Below, piece by piece: positions 1-12,506 of a stretch of 64,000 nucleotides of DNA (position 1 is its first letter; each line of letters begins with the position of its first letter). The notes beneath the pieces are model-generated. The model did no database searches and had not been told where the DNA came from. It saw only the letters and a program-made list of their open reading frames with translations. The position numbers and the translations under genes were made by a program. This DNA is from Cornus controversa (lineage: Eukaryota; Streptophyta; Magnoliopsida; Cornales; Cornaceae): the NCBI GenBank assembly GCA_026545225.1, contig CM048845.1:106219033-106283032 (forward strand), given 5' to 3'.

Positions 1-1870
1 CTCATTGTTCATGTTTTGGAGCATAATTTTACTTTTTCAGCATCTGTACGGTTTTTTATTTTCTGATAAGTTCAGCATCTGTACGATTTCTTAGCAGCAT
101 TGAAATGCTTTCCCCTAAATGGCCAAACAAAAATTTCTTGCATTCTTGCTCAGACAAACATATGAACATCATGTTGTCAAATGATGTTTTCCATTATTTA
201 TCACTATGTTCAGCATTTTAGTACTATCTGCTTTTTAGTCAGCCAAACATAATATTCCTTTGCATTATTAGATATTTTTCAGACTCTGAATAATGGTAAT
301 TCCATTAGCAATGGCCACTAGCTACAATGGGGAAAAAAAAATGGATCCCCTTGTAGTGTCATCAAAGTAGATGCTGCAAGCAGCTCTCTGTGTAATCATG
401 GTCCATCCATATTTGGCTCTATGAGGTACAGGAGAGTGATAAATACTGGTTAAAGCCCTTTTTTATACTTTTAAGGGGAATGTATGGAAGAAGGGAAGAC
501 TTGTATGTAGGGCTTAAACATGATGAAGAAGAGAAGAAGGGAAGAGGAGTTTTTTTTTACTATTTCTCTGTGTTTTGTGAAGATAAAGTGGAGGAATTTT
601 TAAAAAGGAATTCTTTCGAAAAGAAGAGAATGAAGTAAAGAAGAGAAGACAGGAGAAGAGGAACTGTTTTACCTTGGTTGTTTGAGCAGAGAGTGGATAG
701 ATCATTTAAAACTTCTCTCTTTTTTGTTTCTCTTATCATCTATGAAACCCAACATAATTTTTGGTACCTTTACTGAGGGTTTCATCCAAAACATCTCTCC
801 ATTTATTTAGAGAAGTCCTCTGGATTCCTTCGTTGTCTTTCTGATGCAGAACTAGAAAGAAGAACCAGAAAGAAAGCAGGTGGTGAGAAAATGGAAGAAG
901 AGATGAGACTAGAAGAAAGGGGTGCAAAAGAGAGTGAATAGATAGGTTAGACAGATGGATGGGTTGAGAAAAGCAAGAAATCAAGAATAGAAATGGGGGA
1001 AGAAGAAGAACAGAGAGAACTCAGAAGAAGCAATAATCAATAATGTCCAAAAACTACCAAGGTCTGTTACGTGAAAGCCTTTTATAGGCAAACCCTAGAA
1101 GAAAATAAAATGAAATGAAATACCCAATAATTACTAAAAATAACCGGTAAACACTAAAATAAAATAAAAACTAAAGTATCCCTAGCAAAATGTCCCTGCG
1201 CCTGACGTAAGTGCGAAACACCTCATGATCTCCCATCACTTTCTTATTTATTATACAGATTGTTATGTGTGGTAAACAATAACACTGTCAACCACAGGTT
1301 TGAGAATTATATCTTCACTGCTCCATGATTTACTTTTAAGAGATGGACTTTCATCCCGAGATCTTTTTTGTGCACTGCTTAGTATATTCTAGCAAACCTA
1401 CAGAATTTTCTTTTCATTTCTTTCTGGTAGGTAGAAAACCTGCAGATTCGTGGTGCTACAACACGATGAGCATCATATGCTACCTTTTTTAAGCTTCTCT
1501 TTTAGAAATTCCCAAAGTTCCTGGAAGGGACTTGATGGTTTTTCTCTCTTTCACACATGTAACTTTGTTTATGTATGTTTGTTATTTTGCTGACTTTGAA
1601 AGGTGGTTTGTGCAGAATGCAGGAAGCTTTGTCAGTGGACTCATCAGGAATAAAGTGCTCATATGATGTTTCGAGCTCGCTGAAGATATATGGTTTGGGG
1701 CACCTTTAGTATTCCATTTCTCATCTTTCTTGTTATGAACTTGGATAAGCTTTTGAATTTCTTCAGGAAAAACCCTGTTGTGCAAGGCTTACTTCTTGAT
1801 GTTGTTCTGAATCGTATACAAACTTAATAACATTTGGGTTGTTTAAAATCTATTGCCTTGTTAATTGTCA
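1..1870. other. No gene recognised; purine-rich tracts
   Basis: I see no convincing coding region here. The plus strand is strongly purine-rich (GAAGAAGAGAAGAAGG-like) at about 500-720 and 840-1030, which produces long open frames on the minus strand made mostly of Ser, Phe and Leu; I read those as composition artefacts. The stretch could be intron or flank of a gene lying to the left, but nothing in it shows that. Confidence 0.5.
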
Positions 1871-1871
1871 C

Positions 1872-2083
1872 AGGTGGTTGAGTTGGACAAGAGCTTCTTT
1901 GTCATCCCAAGGGTCTCGAGTTTGACTCTAATAAGATCAAGCCTCACCATGAGCTAACCCGATACATGTGGTTAGGATAGGATGCAGTCTTAGGTATCCG
2001 AGAGAAGTAGTCTGCTACCACGAGCCACCATTCCTTGTAATCTATGCCAGGGGAGTCGTAGAATTTTTTTTTTATTTTTTTGT
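1872..2083 (+). repeat. SINE-like element (tRNA-derived head, T-rich tail)
   Basis: The segment begins with TGGTTGAGTTGG, a good match to a pol III box A. About 35 bases later comes GGTCTCGAGTTTGACTC, which resembles box B. An unrelated body of about 100 bp follows, then a T-rich tail. Box spacing and tail fit a plant tRNA-derived SINE. No clear target-site duplication was found, so the boundaries are approximate. Confidence 0.45.
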
Positions 2084-2341
2084 TTTCCTAATGAAAAAAT
2101 GAAAGATAAAGGACCAAAACAATGGACTTTAAAGTGCCCAACCCTCTTATGCATCTGATGGGTGTGAGGTAGTCATTTGTTTGGAGTACGTTGGTTTGGT
2201 TGATTCTACCACAGGTCTTGGGATGTTTTAGATGTCAGTTCCCTAGAACCTCTAGTACTGAAAATTTTGGAGTTTTAATGGTGATGATGGCTTGAAAATC
2301 AATGTCCCAGGGGGTCGTTAGATGACATTAATGTGTTTGTT

Positions 2342-2437
2342 GGCAGTGATTCTGAACCCCCCATTGTTAATGTAATTGAGGGAAGCAAGTGCTGCTCAAC
2401 TGCAAGGGTGGTGGCAGTGATTCTGAACCCCCCATTG
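2342..2437 (+). repeat. 25-bp direct repeat, two copies 71 bp apart
   Basis: The 25-bp sequence beginning GGCAGTGATTCTGAACCCCC occurs exactly at 2342-2366 and again at 2413-2437. Both lie in a 79-codon open frame (2333-2572, plus) whose product I do not recognise. The surrounding 2.1-2.6 kb has a slightly higher GC content than its neighbours and could be an old coding relic. Confidence 0.5.
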
Positions 2438-2599
2438 ATTCCTGCTTCCACAGAACCTGAGAAACTAACTGAAAACCCTTGTTTCCCAGACAAATTATGT
2501 ATGTCCCATCACAAGGGGGGTGTTGACGGGGGAGTAGATTGGAGAGAGATGAAATTATTGTGCACAAAGTGATACTTTATGAATTCTTATTTTTGTCGT

Positions 2600-3854
2600 T
2601 ATTGCCTCTTTTTAAGCCGCAAATATGGGGTGATCTTTAAAGGTGATGCGTAATCATTCATGGTTTGAGGGAATGTTTTGCCATTCAATTTAAACGTTAT
2701 TGAAAAAATTTCTTCTTGAGTGAGAAAATTAGGAGGACTTTTGGAAATAACAAATTTGATATTGACTCGTGTACCGTCTCCAAACGAACAAATTGAATTC
2801 AAGTCATAATCTCACTTGGCCAAGAATGGTCCTTAACAACTAATGATGACCCAACTAAAGTTGGTTGAATTTTAGGTTCGTTGACTACAGATGTTGTCTT
2901 GGTTTGAAGAATGTTAATGATAAATGTTTATGCTACTAAATGTGAAAGCATGTGTTTGAATCCAATGGCACTACTTTTTGTGAAATATTGTCAAACATAT
3001 ACGTTTCACACCTTCTGGGACTGGGCCCAATATAAAAATATCGAGCACCATTTATTGTAGCTTAGTTTGGATGGAGGATGTCTGTCATCTATAATTATTT
3101 GTGTCTTTAAACTTTAAACGTATTTTTATTTATTTATTTATCAAATTCTCAAATCTAAGGAAGCTAAATATTTCATTTTAATTATTTTTTCCTCTAGTTT
3201 TTGAGCTATAATATTAGCATTCCACTTAAAATTTTTAATAAAAGAAAGAGCAAAATTCCCTCAAAATGGCAGAGAGTGTAAGAATATTATTTGGAATAAT
3301 TGTGAAGTACGCGAGGGTTGTTTGGAAGGGTAGTTAACTAGTCATGTCATTTTATTTATATTTAAAAAAATAAATAAATCAAAACTCTTCAAAAAGTGGT
3401 TGATCATATAGGATGGCTTTACGTACAAAATTCGGATGTGCCGACGCCCACCGATGGCAATTGCGTCATTTCCTAAAATGCACTTCTGATACCCATACTA
3501 TTGTAATCACATATTTGGCCTAGTAGAATATTGATATTAAATTCAAACTAAACTAAGAAAGGTTTGTGTAGATTCGTTTCATTTCTCATTTGTTTATTGT
3601 TGTTATGTTATCACTATTTTATGTTTCAAAACACTTCATTCATTGGTAGTGTATATTATTAGCAGCAGCATCTTGGAACCACGTCGCTATATCTTTTTCC
3701 TTCGTGGGGTTAATGACAAGCATGGCACTCAACAAAGAAGAGAGAAGAAATCATAATTTTTTGAAAAGTCACAATCACAAATCTTTAACAAAGAAAAGGA
3801 AAAGAAGCATACAACATTCGTCATCAAGAGATTTCTGGGCGTTTCAATATATTA

Positions 3855-3898
<44 letters not shown>

Positions 3899-4500
3899 TT
3901 CTTTTCTTTTTTTCCCTCTATAAAAAGTCTGCAGAAGGAAAGGATGCATTTGCCATTATATGTCTAAAAGAATAATAATCTATATAATTGAAAGAATCCA
4001 AATATGAATAGCTAAAAAGACAATCCATTCTGCCTGTGGCCTTGACGTGAATGCCTACTGAACTTTGTCTGAATCCATGATCCACAGCTAAAGATAACAG
4101 CTGGTTCCTTCCTTAAAAACCAACAATGGACAGACAGAGAGTGAATGCTTGTGTATGGCACCATTCAAAAAGGTGAGTCAATGCATAAAGTAGTGCAACA
4201 GCCTGTAAAATTATATATGCACCATCTATAGTACCATAACAGGCTAATAAGATGTGAACATGTTGAAGCCAATAACTCTGCACATGCCTAACATTAGATC
4301 ATTCACACAACAAAATTTTGCCCAACTACTTTTATCATCTCATTCCACAATGACAAACTTTATCAAACCAACTTCATCATAAGGTCATAAATGTTGACAA
4401 CAATCCAGAGAAATTTTTTTATTCCTTGTCAATGGGACAGCAAAATTCATACACATATAGAATCACTGTTTGTCACTGGTAAACAAATTATTATATACAC
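2600..4500. other. Intergenic, no gene recognised; (TA)n(CA)n microsatellite
   Basis: AT-rich spacer between the unknown 2.3-kb block and the 3' end of the DUF1191 gene. The only clear structure is a compound TA then CA microsatellite at about 3857-3898. The part nearest 4664 probably includes the 3'UTR and terminator of the minus-strand gene. Confidence 0.5.
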
Positions 4501-4663
4501 AATAACTCTAATATTGTACCCACACACTAAACCAGGAGCCTAGCAAGAACGAACAAACAAGGAAGAAGACACCAACTAAAACAGGTGTGATTAGAAGAAT
4601 ATCTAAACGCATAAATTGAACATGAATATGAATGAAAAAGGACACCTTGTACAAATGCAGAAG

Positions 4664-5608
4664 CTAGGGTACATATTCGTTCTCAATGGTTGGTTGCGTC
4701 CGTATCACCATTGCAGATGGTGCTTTTGTGTTCCCGACCAAGGTCATGTGCAGTGCCTCCCCAACCTCTGCAGCATTTTCCATTTGTTGCATTTTCTTTC
4801 TGTGCCTGCACCTCTGCACCCACAACACCAGGAATCCCAACAAAACCAACAACACAAAACCACCGACCACTGATCCAACAATTATCCAGACCTTATTATT
4901 ATTCTTCTTTTCTCTGCCACTCACTGTTCCTGGTGGTGCAGGCACTGGTTGAGGAGAAGGGCCAGTGGACTCAACCACAATAGAGAAGTGCCCCTGTTGA
5001 AAGGTTGAACAAATATGGCCAGATGTTACATTGCTGAAATTGACCGAACCATTCAAGTCAAACCAAACACACTTTGCAACTGACCCATCCGGTGCCAATT
5101 TCACATCTGAAAAGTCGATTGATATGGGTTGATCAGAAGCCGTGATATTCAATTCGGGTAAATTTTTGGCCGACAAATCTAAAGCATCATAAGCAAGGAG
5201 ACCCAATACAGGAGCTAAATACATGTAACCGGGGTAAGGATAATACACCATGGACCAATTGCCCAAGTTCTGATAGACCAAAACAAGCCTCTCCACATAT
5301 GGCTTTGTAACCACACCCACAGGAATCGTAAATTCTTTGTATGTACGAACACCATATTTCCTTAAGCTTCCACTCCTGAGCCTCATTGCTGAAATTTTAA
5401 TACCAGTTAAATTTGATGGTGCAGTCCCAACATATTCAATGCCGGTCTTCGGATGATTAAATGCCTGGTAAGCATAATCTTGGAGAAGTGCATCTAGAGC
5501 CCTTGCAGAGCTTGTTGAAGACCCAGGGGATTGAGCTCTGAGCTTTGGCAACCAGCAGAACCATATCAAAAGGAGAAGCATCGCGAGACTTCTTTGGAGA
5601 AGCCCCAT
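4664..5608 (-). CDS. DUF1191 family single-pass membrane protein
   Basis: An uninterrupted 314-residue frame on the minus strand. I recognise it as a plant DUF1191 protein; the family has no established biochemical role. Residues 1-25 form a signal peptide (basic start, Leu-rich core, ending near LRAQS). Residues 30-212 are the conserved extracytoplasmic domain with N-glycosylation sequons NLT, NWS, NIT, NGS, NFS and NVT and cysteines at 180 and 200. Residues 216-226 are Pro-rich. Residues about 240-264 are a transmembrane helix, followed by a basic stop-transfer stretch (QRCRHRKK) and a cytosolic tail ending NEYVP. The topology implies a type I membrane protein of the cell surface or secretory pathway. 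Length and intronless coding sequence suit the family. The ATG at 5608 directly precedes the signal peptide. It is the only non-peroxidase host gene I can support here. Confidence 0.9.
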   Translation of the reverse strand: MGLLQRSLAMLLLLIWFCWLPKLRAQSPGSSTSSARALDALLQDYAYQAFNHPKTGIEYVGTAPSNLTGIKISAMRLRSGSLRKYGVRTYKEFTIPVGVVTKPYVERLVLVYQNLGNWSMVYYPYPGYMYLAPVLGLLAYDALDLSAKNLPELNITASDQPISIDFSDVKLAPDGSVAKCVWFDLNGSVNFSNVTSGHICSTFQQGHFSIVVESTGPSPQPVPAPPGTVSGREKKNNNKVWIIVGSVVGGFVLLVLLGFLVLWVQRCRHRKKMQQMENAAEVGEALHMTLVGNTKAPSAMVIRTQPTIENEYVP

Positions 5609-6890
5609 CGATGCTTTGAAGTGTTGAAAATCAGCACAATGCCACTCAATTTAACCCGGTAGATCCCAAACAGACCCAAAAGTCAACCCCAAATACAGAG
5701 TTTACACTCAGATTCAGAGTACCACAGTAAACAAAGATTTAAACCAGATTTGTGGTCCAAGATTGCAAAGAAGCTTCAAACTCACTCTTAACCCACATCA
5801 AAAATTTTATTTGGTGACGAGCCTAATTGTTGAATACTCACTAAACAATAAATATATCAAACTGAATAGAAAAGCAGCATTAAAGCTTCAAGCCTTGAGG
5901 CTCAGATTTTTTTTTCCCCTTCCCCTTTGGAGTGCCCTTTCTAAAAGAGACTTGAGGGGAGAAATTTTCCACTATTCCACCATTCGCAGAAGAAAACCCT
6001 AATTATTCGATCACTATCCCCAAGAGAGAAGCAACCAAAATGATTGAAATATGCAAAAATTCAGAATCTTTTCCAAACAATTAACAAGAATAATGGTTCG
6101 AGTTCTATGGCGTAGTAAAGTGATGTAGATTCAATACAATTCAGGTGCAAAACAAGATTATTACCTGATCTAATTGTAAGCCAGAAAACCCTAAACTTGA
6201 GCTGATAGTTCAACAATGGCGAAATGTGCTTCCCTGTGTCCAAGACCGAGCAAACAATGCGTCGCCAAAAACTCCATAGAAACTCTAATATGAAATCAAA
6301 CAAAATGCGAAACCAAATCACGCAACAACAACACCACAACTTCCCCACAACACCACGAATCTTCGAATATCATATAATCTTCACTCAGTTTTGATCACAG
6401 TGGTGATACAGCTCCCCGAAACCCTAACAGATTGAATTGATATTGGTCTGCATTTCAAGAATATGATTGCATCTAATCAGAATCAACCACGAGAAATGCA
6501 GCTCATAGACGTGCCTTGCATGATCTCAGATACCCAAAAATATCGAAACAAGGAACCACAAACAGATAGGCTGAGTATGTATATATATGTGTGCGTGTAT
6601 AGAGAGAGAAAGTGAGAGAATTTTTGTCTCTCTCAGGTAACAAATCTAGAAGATAAGCTCCCAGCTGAACTAGTGGAGAGAGAGAGACAGACAGAGAGAT
6701 CAAAAATCCAATAAAAAAATTCTTGAAATGAAACCCACTACTATTACTACTACTGCTAATAATACAGCGAAGGAAAGATTTTTCAGGTGTGGAAATTGTA
6801 ATGCTCAAGAGCAATGAATGATAAACACCACACAGTTCTTTCGTGTTGACATTATTGCCCTTGCTGTTTATGTGGAAAGGCATACTACTA
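5609..6890 (-). promoter_or_regulatory. 5' leader and probable 5'UTR intron of the DUF1191 gene
   Basis: On the minus strand a donor-like ATCAG|GTAATA sits at 6165/6164. It follows a stretch (about 6165-6800) that looks like plant 5'UTR sequence, with GGGTTTCGG and TTAGGGTTTTCTGG motifs. The T-rich region from 6164 to about 5700 would be a leader intron ending shortly before the ATG at 5608. The acceptor and transcription start cannot be fixed by eye. CT-rich microsatellites lie at 6598-6715. Confidence 0.45.
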
Positions 6891-6899
6891 CTTCCTAGT

Positions 6900-8775
6900 C
6901 AATTAGTCAAAGTTTTCTGTTTTTAGTAGTCGGTACAGGCTGTACAGGAAATAAAAGGTAAAAAAACACAAAGGAAAGGAAACGGAAATAGAGGAAGGAA
7001 GAGGAAAAATAATTTCTGCAATGATTGTTTTCGTACGATGGTTTTTTTATGGTTCAGTTTTGATTTCAAAATTGAAAGACTTATTGATTTTATAATGCAA
7101 ATGCTTGATTTTTATTGGCACTAATCATATCTATATTACACTTAAGTATTATTTTTTTTAATCTCTTTTATAAAAAAATCATAATCTAACCGTCAAAAAT
7201 ACTTAAAAAATCAATATTGCGGTTCAAAATATTTATACTTATCTAGAGTTTAAAATAATTTTCTCTATCGTCGATCTAACGGTCGCGATTCACTCATTAC
7301 ATTCACACATACCTTTACACCCCTAAATGATTCGGTTCAACAATTTTTTTATAGTGGCATATACACCGCCAATACACTAGTGTGTCTATATATATGTGTG
7401 TGTGCCTTTTTCAAACTTTGATTTTTATCTTGTTAATATGAATATTATATGTATATATAGTTGTAGAAAGTCTAAAACTGTAAAATCGAACTAAATTAAA
7501 CCGTTCATTTACAATTCGATTCCACTAATTTTAACCGTTCAACTAAATTCTAATATTTTTAAAATTGTTGTGATTAGTTTGATTTTGATTAATATCAAAA
7601 TCGAACCAAATCAGACATACACCTCTAGATATTTGCTTGTTGGATCAAATTTCGTTTTCCAAATATATCAGTTTCAAAAGTGAGAAATAGGAGGCAAAAC
7701 TTACAAATAATTGCATCATCACAAACCCAATTTACAACCAATATTAAATTTCATGCTAAGTAACCATTAATATGTCTGAAATTTGTAACATAACCCATTA
7801 CATTCGGACAACAAAAAGGGCTGAAAAGGAATGACAAATAAATTTAGGATAAATTGCTCTAACACCTCATTAGGTTTATGTTTATTGCTCATGGAGAATA
7901 GTTGTGTCAAAAATTGCTCTGACGCCCCTGTCAGAGATAACAGTCGTTTATTTTTAACGGTGCAAGTGTTTTTACTATTTTACCCCCATATGTTTAACTA
8001 TATTACAATGAGATTGCTAAGGTCATTAATGACGTATACCACTCCAATGCGAAATGACATAAATATCCTTTAGATTTACAAACTTTATCTCCTCTCTAAC
8101 TGATATATAAATATACGTATAGATATAGAAATATATATATAATATAACATATAAACATATAAATGTAACATATTTTTATATGTATATATAAAAGCATATA
8201 TAAATAATACTCGAATGTTCGCAACTGTCTCTGACGACAACCACAAGCACCAAACAAGGCTGTCGCATCGCGTTGACTACTGTCTCCACTATAGAAGTTC
8301 AACCATTGAGCTGCATCTCCCTCTCCACCATGATAGACCCATTGACAAAACCATCACACAGAGCACAAGCTCCACCACTGCAAGACCCATGTCAGTCGAG
8401 CATCGACATTCACTAGCTTCACCATTGCTGAAACTGAACTTTTAATGTCCCTGCTGAAGACCTGTTCACCTTCTTCACCATTACCACAACCTATTATCAA
8501 GCACTAACACACCACCGTCAACCACCATCATTACCTCCAAGCATCTTTGTCTACCATGAACCTTCCATCAACCAAGAATGCCATTTGTATAAATCCAGTC
8601 TCCATCATCACCAAGCTTCCCTTAAAGTTCATCCACAACACTACCGCAACGCCACTAGATATATAAGCATAGCATATAATTTATATAAATCCAAATGTGA
8701 ATCTTTGTCAAGGGATTGATTTGTTAGATAGATTATTTGTTTAGATGGTACTGATGTTGGGAAGTAAATTCGTTA
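6900..8775. other. Repeat-rich spacer; terminus of a TIR-type element
   Basis: No gene recognised. From about 7845 the sequence GGATAAATTGCTCTAACACC, followed by a block of short-motif repeats, resembles element ends seen also at 12.9-13.0, 57.2 and 57.5 kb. The C-rich Thr/His/Pro-type stretch at 8215-8650 resembles the interior of those elements. Around 8100-8210 the DNA is nearly pure TA/AT. Confidence 0.4.
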
Positions 8776-9890
8776 TGTAGAGATCGGGTCCAATTTTGAC
8801 TGATTTTCTTTTTATTCTTCATTTTCATCATAAATGAGTTTTAAATGATGTTTGCATATTTTAAATGTAGGAAACATGTTTGGGAACTTGATTAGAGATT
8901 TTGAAAAGTTTTGAGAGCATTTGACAAGATTTGAATTTTTAGGCCGACGGGACCCAGAACGCTGGTCAGGTGGGCCTAGGAATCTGAATTTTTTTTGAAA
9001 AATAATTATTTTTGGTTTTAAATCAAATGAAATATTTAAAGAGTTAAGGAAGTGATTTTGGAGCTGTAGCCACTTTCGAAATCAAAAACGGAGGTCGGAA
9101 GGGTATGTTAAGTGGCCTAGGGGCATTTCGGTCATTTTATGCCCCTAGATTTTTTAAATATTTGTATTGCAGAGATTCATTTCATTCTTTCTTGACCAAG
9201 TACTGTCCAACCCTCTCTCTTCTCTCCCATTTCATTTTTCTTCCTTCTTTCTTCATTTCGAAGACCATAGGTTTAGATTTGGAAGGTGCGAGTGAAGAAC
9301 AACTTGTTCTATGTGGCAAGGGCTTCAGTCTGAACCAAACAAATTCTGATTTTGGCAAGGTAGAACTTGAATGAATTCTAAGAAATTGCTTGAAAAGCCT
9401 TCAAATTCGAGGTAGGGGTGTTTCTTCTCTCTTATTCATCAATTCTAGGGTTTTGGTAAGTTTGGAGATGTGTTGGATATGTTGACATGTATGGAAGTAT
9501 GTTAGGGTTAACTGAGTTTATCCTTCCCCTCTCATTATGTGTTTATACTTGTTAATTTGGTTCATATTGTGATATATGATGACTTGAGAGATTATACATG
9601 CAATGTGTTTTAAATGAGAACATATTTAGCTATGTTGTGTATTGTATGTATGAATTGAAGCATATATGTGATTAAATAGAAAATGTGTAGATGAAATGCA
9701 TGCTAGAATTATATATAACAAGACTGTGAATTGAAGAGCATGAGAAATATATGTTATGTGATACATATGCGCCTTATGAGCATGTATATGTGTATATCAG
9801 AATGTTGTCCAAGTGAGCCATACATGAGGTTCGGAGTTGTCCAACTATGTTATGAAAGTGGTACAATTATCCACTAAGGTATGACCGTTG
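8776..9890 (+). mobile_element. Truncated LTR of Tekay/Del-like Ty3-gypsy element
   Basis: The stretch starts TGTAGAGATCGGGTCCAATT and runs parallel to the LTR at 52546-54907, sharing blocks such as CATGTTTGGGAA and TTTCGAAATCAAAAACGG. It stops at about 9890 where an unrelated repeat end (CAGGACCGGCTT) begins. No coding region remains. Confidence 0.65.
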
Positions 9891-11450
9891 GCAGGACCGG
9901 CTTAACATAATTTGAGGCCTTAGACGAAAAATATAAGAGTAACCCTTTAGCATGTAATATTTTAATATCAAATATTAGTTAATAATGTTTATATAAAAAT
10001 TATTAACTCACTCCAACGCGATAATTTGATGAATTATTTATGAATCAATTAATATCTGATTTGCTATTCCTCGAATATTTAAACAAATAACCCGATTCAT
10101 TAAATATGTAGGAGTAAATTTATTATTTAAAAAAAGAAAGAAAGAGGAGAATTCAAAGAAAGATGCGGAACACAATATCATTCTTATAAAAAGTCAAGTA
10201 CAAACCTATTTTTACTTTATATAGATAAAGAAAAGAACATAATTATAAGTTCACATAAACCTTTTTTATTGGAAAAATAAAATTTTCTCATATTTTGTGC
10301 AGAAAAATTTATAGGAAAGTCAGGTGCTCATGATAAATTACTCTCTCTTAAAATTTTCATATTCTCGCTATCTAAAATTCTAAACTATTAAAAAAAGTTC
10401 ATTTCCTCTATTTTCCATTATTTTCTATCTAACCAATTCAAACCTTAATCAGTTTTTCAAGATTGAGAAAGCAAAACTAGTATAACAAAATAGACCGGAG
10501 AGCATTTTATAACCTTTAAAAGAAACACTTTGTTTGCGTAATTGGAAAGCGAAGGATAATAGTAACTCTTCGTCAAATTTGGAAAATATAGTAGAGAGAA
10601 AATAAAGAAAATAATTGATTTATTTAGTCAACAATAAGGGTAAAATAAATTTTCCCTCCATCCAAATGCGGTGAAAGAGTGATATTGTATTAACCTCCTC
10701 ATTAAACTCGAGCCCTTATTATCTTTGGATTGAGCGACTGATATTATAAGTCATACTATAACCCAATAATGAAGAAAGTGGAAGTTCATAATGTTTTCCT
10801 AAATCTAATAGTCTCTCTGTTAGGAATGACAATTTTACCCGACTTATCGCGCTCCTAATGAGATGAAAATCTCTTTTATTTTGTAGGGACAGATATGAAA
10901 AAAAGAATAGAACTCGGGGCGGGATTAAAATTTGATTAAAACCCACTCGTCCTGCTGGAGACTCTAGATAGGCCGTCGAGCATTCCTACCAATCTTTATG
11001 ATATTTTGGTATGCGTTGTTTGGTGGACGACTTTAATTTCTTTGGAGCAAAAGCAATGGACAATGTGTGTGAAAAAGGGCACTTTGCTTCTTGTTGTCTT
11101 TTCTTTTTAAGCCCACGTCTGCCAATAAGTTCACCACTTGCTTAGGCACTACGAATATCTTCATCACTTGCTTCTTCAAATTAATACATTTTGAAATAAA
11201 AAACATAATGCACAAATTATATTGTCATATAATCAATAATAAAGTGATATCACTGTAAAAAGACTCAGCTCAAAATAAAGTAAAATTATATGAGACGGTC
11301 AAAGTTGATAGTATAATTAGGTCAAATGAAGTAAAAAAGAAAAAGTGCAAAAATTTTGACCGATTCGTGTGATATATAGTAAATAAATTTTGGTATGAAT
11401 TTTTGACGGTATAATCTTCGTACAATTTACTTTGTTAAATTTGATAAGTT
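9891..11450. other. Spacer with hAT-like end and AT-rich DNA
   Basis: Begins with CAGGACCGGCTT, which resembles the ends of the hAT element at 57947-58762, but I could not find a matching right end. The remainder is AT-rich with no gene recognised, apart from the MITE at 10821-10988. Confidence 0.35.
10821..10988. mobile_element. Small hAT-like MITE
   Basis: About 168 bp bounded by TAGGAATG on the left and its inverted form CATTCCTA on the right. The left end continues into ACAATTTTACCCG, a sequence style common in plant hAT-type MITEs. No 8-bp target duplication is visible, so the call is tentative. Confidence 0.4.
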
Positions 11451-12236
11451 GTGAAATTTGAAAACCATTTAGTTATAGTTTTACCTTCAGACAGCACAAA
11501 ATCAGTTCTATACAGAAATCTATGTCCCTGATTAGCAGCATAACAAGGTAGTAAATATAACTGCTAATTTTTAAGGGCAAATATTCATTTGTGGCCCACA
11601 TTCAAATTTGTGAGCTCGGGTTGGAATAATTGGGTTAATCTTGGTTAACCTCGAGTTGGGTTAATCCTATGATAAAATGTGTGTGTGTGTGTGTGTATAT
11701 ATATATACAAGTTATTAGCAAATTCTCAAAAACTAATATATAAAAAGTTGAGATGCAATTTAGGTTTCGGGCCCGGGAAATGGTTCACACCATGAAGTGT
11801 AAATGTTGAGAGGATATATCGAATCGTTGGGGTCGAGCTTATATTATAATGGGCTAATTCATGACTAAGGGGGTAAAGTTACACTCTTGTATAAATTTAT
11901 ATGGGAAAATGTGTATATACCGTATATATTATATTTATATATCATTATATATAGGAATATTTAATATATATAGTATTGAAAAATCGTAAAAGAAAAATAG
12001 AATTAGGGCTTTGAAAAATGAAAAACTACTGATTTTTTTTAATAAAGAAAAATAGAAATAGGTGAAAGAGGATTAGGATAGAAAAATAAACTTACATATA
12101 TATTTAATCTTTTCTTTTCCCCCCACTATTGAACTCCAATTGCAAGATGCCTACTTGCCAAGACCGATCCTGTTTGTGTTTGTATATCATATTATATTGG
12201 GCAAATACTATTATATTACAAGGGCTGAAATTTTAA

Positions 12237-12506
12237 TTCTAATATTTATCTACTCTTGAAGAATAGCCTTACTTAAGTGTAATGAGAGTCCAAACTAAAG
12301 TGGGCCCAGCTAGTTGAACTTGGTCCAGTGAAGGCCTGAGATTAGGCCCAAATGATATTGGCGGTTATAAGTAAGGCGCCATTCTTTGTTCTCTCCATTT
12401 TCAAATCTCTCACTTCCCCCTTCCGTTCTCTCTAGAACCTTCCATGTTAAATACGATGATGAGATGGCTACGAGAGGTTGATGAGGTTTATGGCATGCAA
12501 TTGCCA
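12237..12506 (+). pseudogene. Promoter and start-codon relic of a PER48-like peroxidase
   Basis: From 12237 the sequence follows the 5' flanks of peroxidase genes 1-3, including TGGGCCCAGCTAG, a TATA box (TTATAAGT, 12365-12372), the 5'UTR and the start region (ATG at 12444, then ATGATGAG). It then jumps straight into sequence that in the other genes lies in intron 2, namely GGTTTATGGCATGCAATTG (12484-12502). Nearly all of exon 1, intron 1 and exon 2 are therefore missing through one internal deletion. The join has only a few bases of possible shared sequence (GAG). What follows at 12507 is unrelated repeat DNA. The relic keeps a promoter but cannot make a peroxidase. Confidence 0.8.

Noticed and set aside
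514..984. Minus-strand Ser/Phe/Leu-rich frames that might be a small secreted protein
   Set aside because: They come from purine-rich tracts on the plus strand; no domain or gene structure supports them.
1872..2083. A possible tRNA gene (box A and B-like sequences)
   Set aside because: No cloverleaf can be drawn and a T-rich tail follows, so a SINE is more likely.
6061..6883. Minus-strand frames upstream of the DUF1191 gene as separate proteins
   Set aside because: They lie in the probable 5'UTR and leader intron, show no domain, and include simple repeats.
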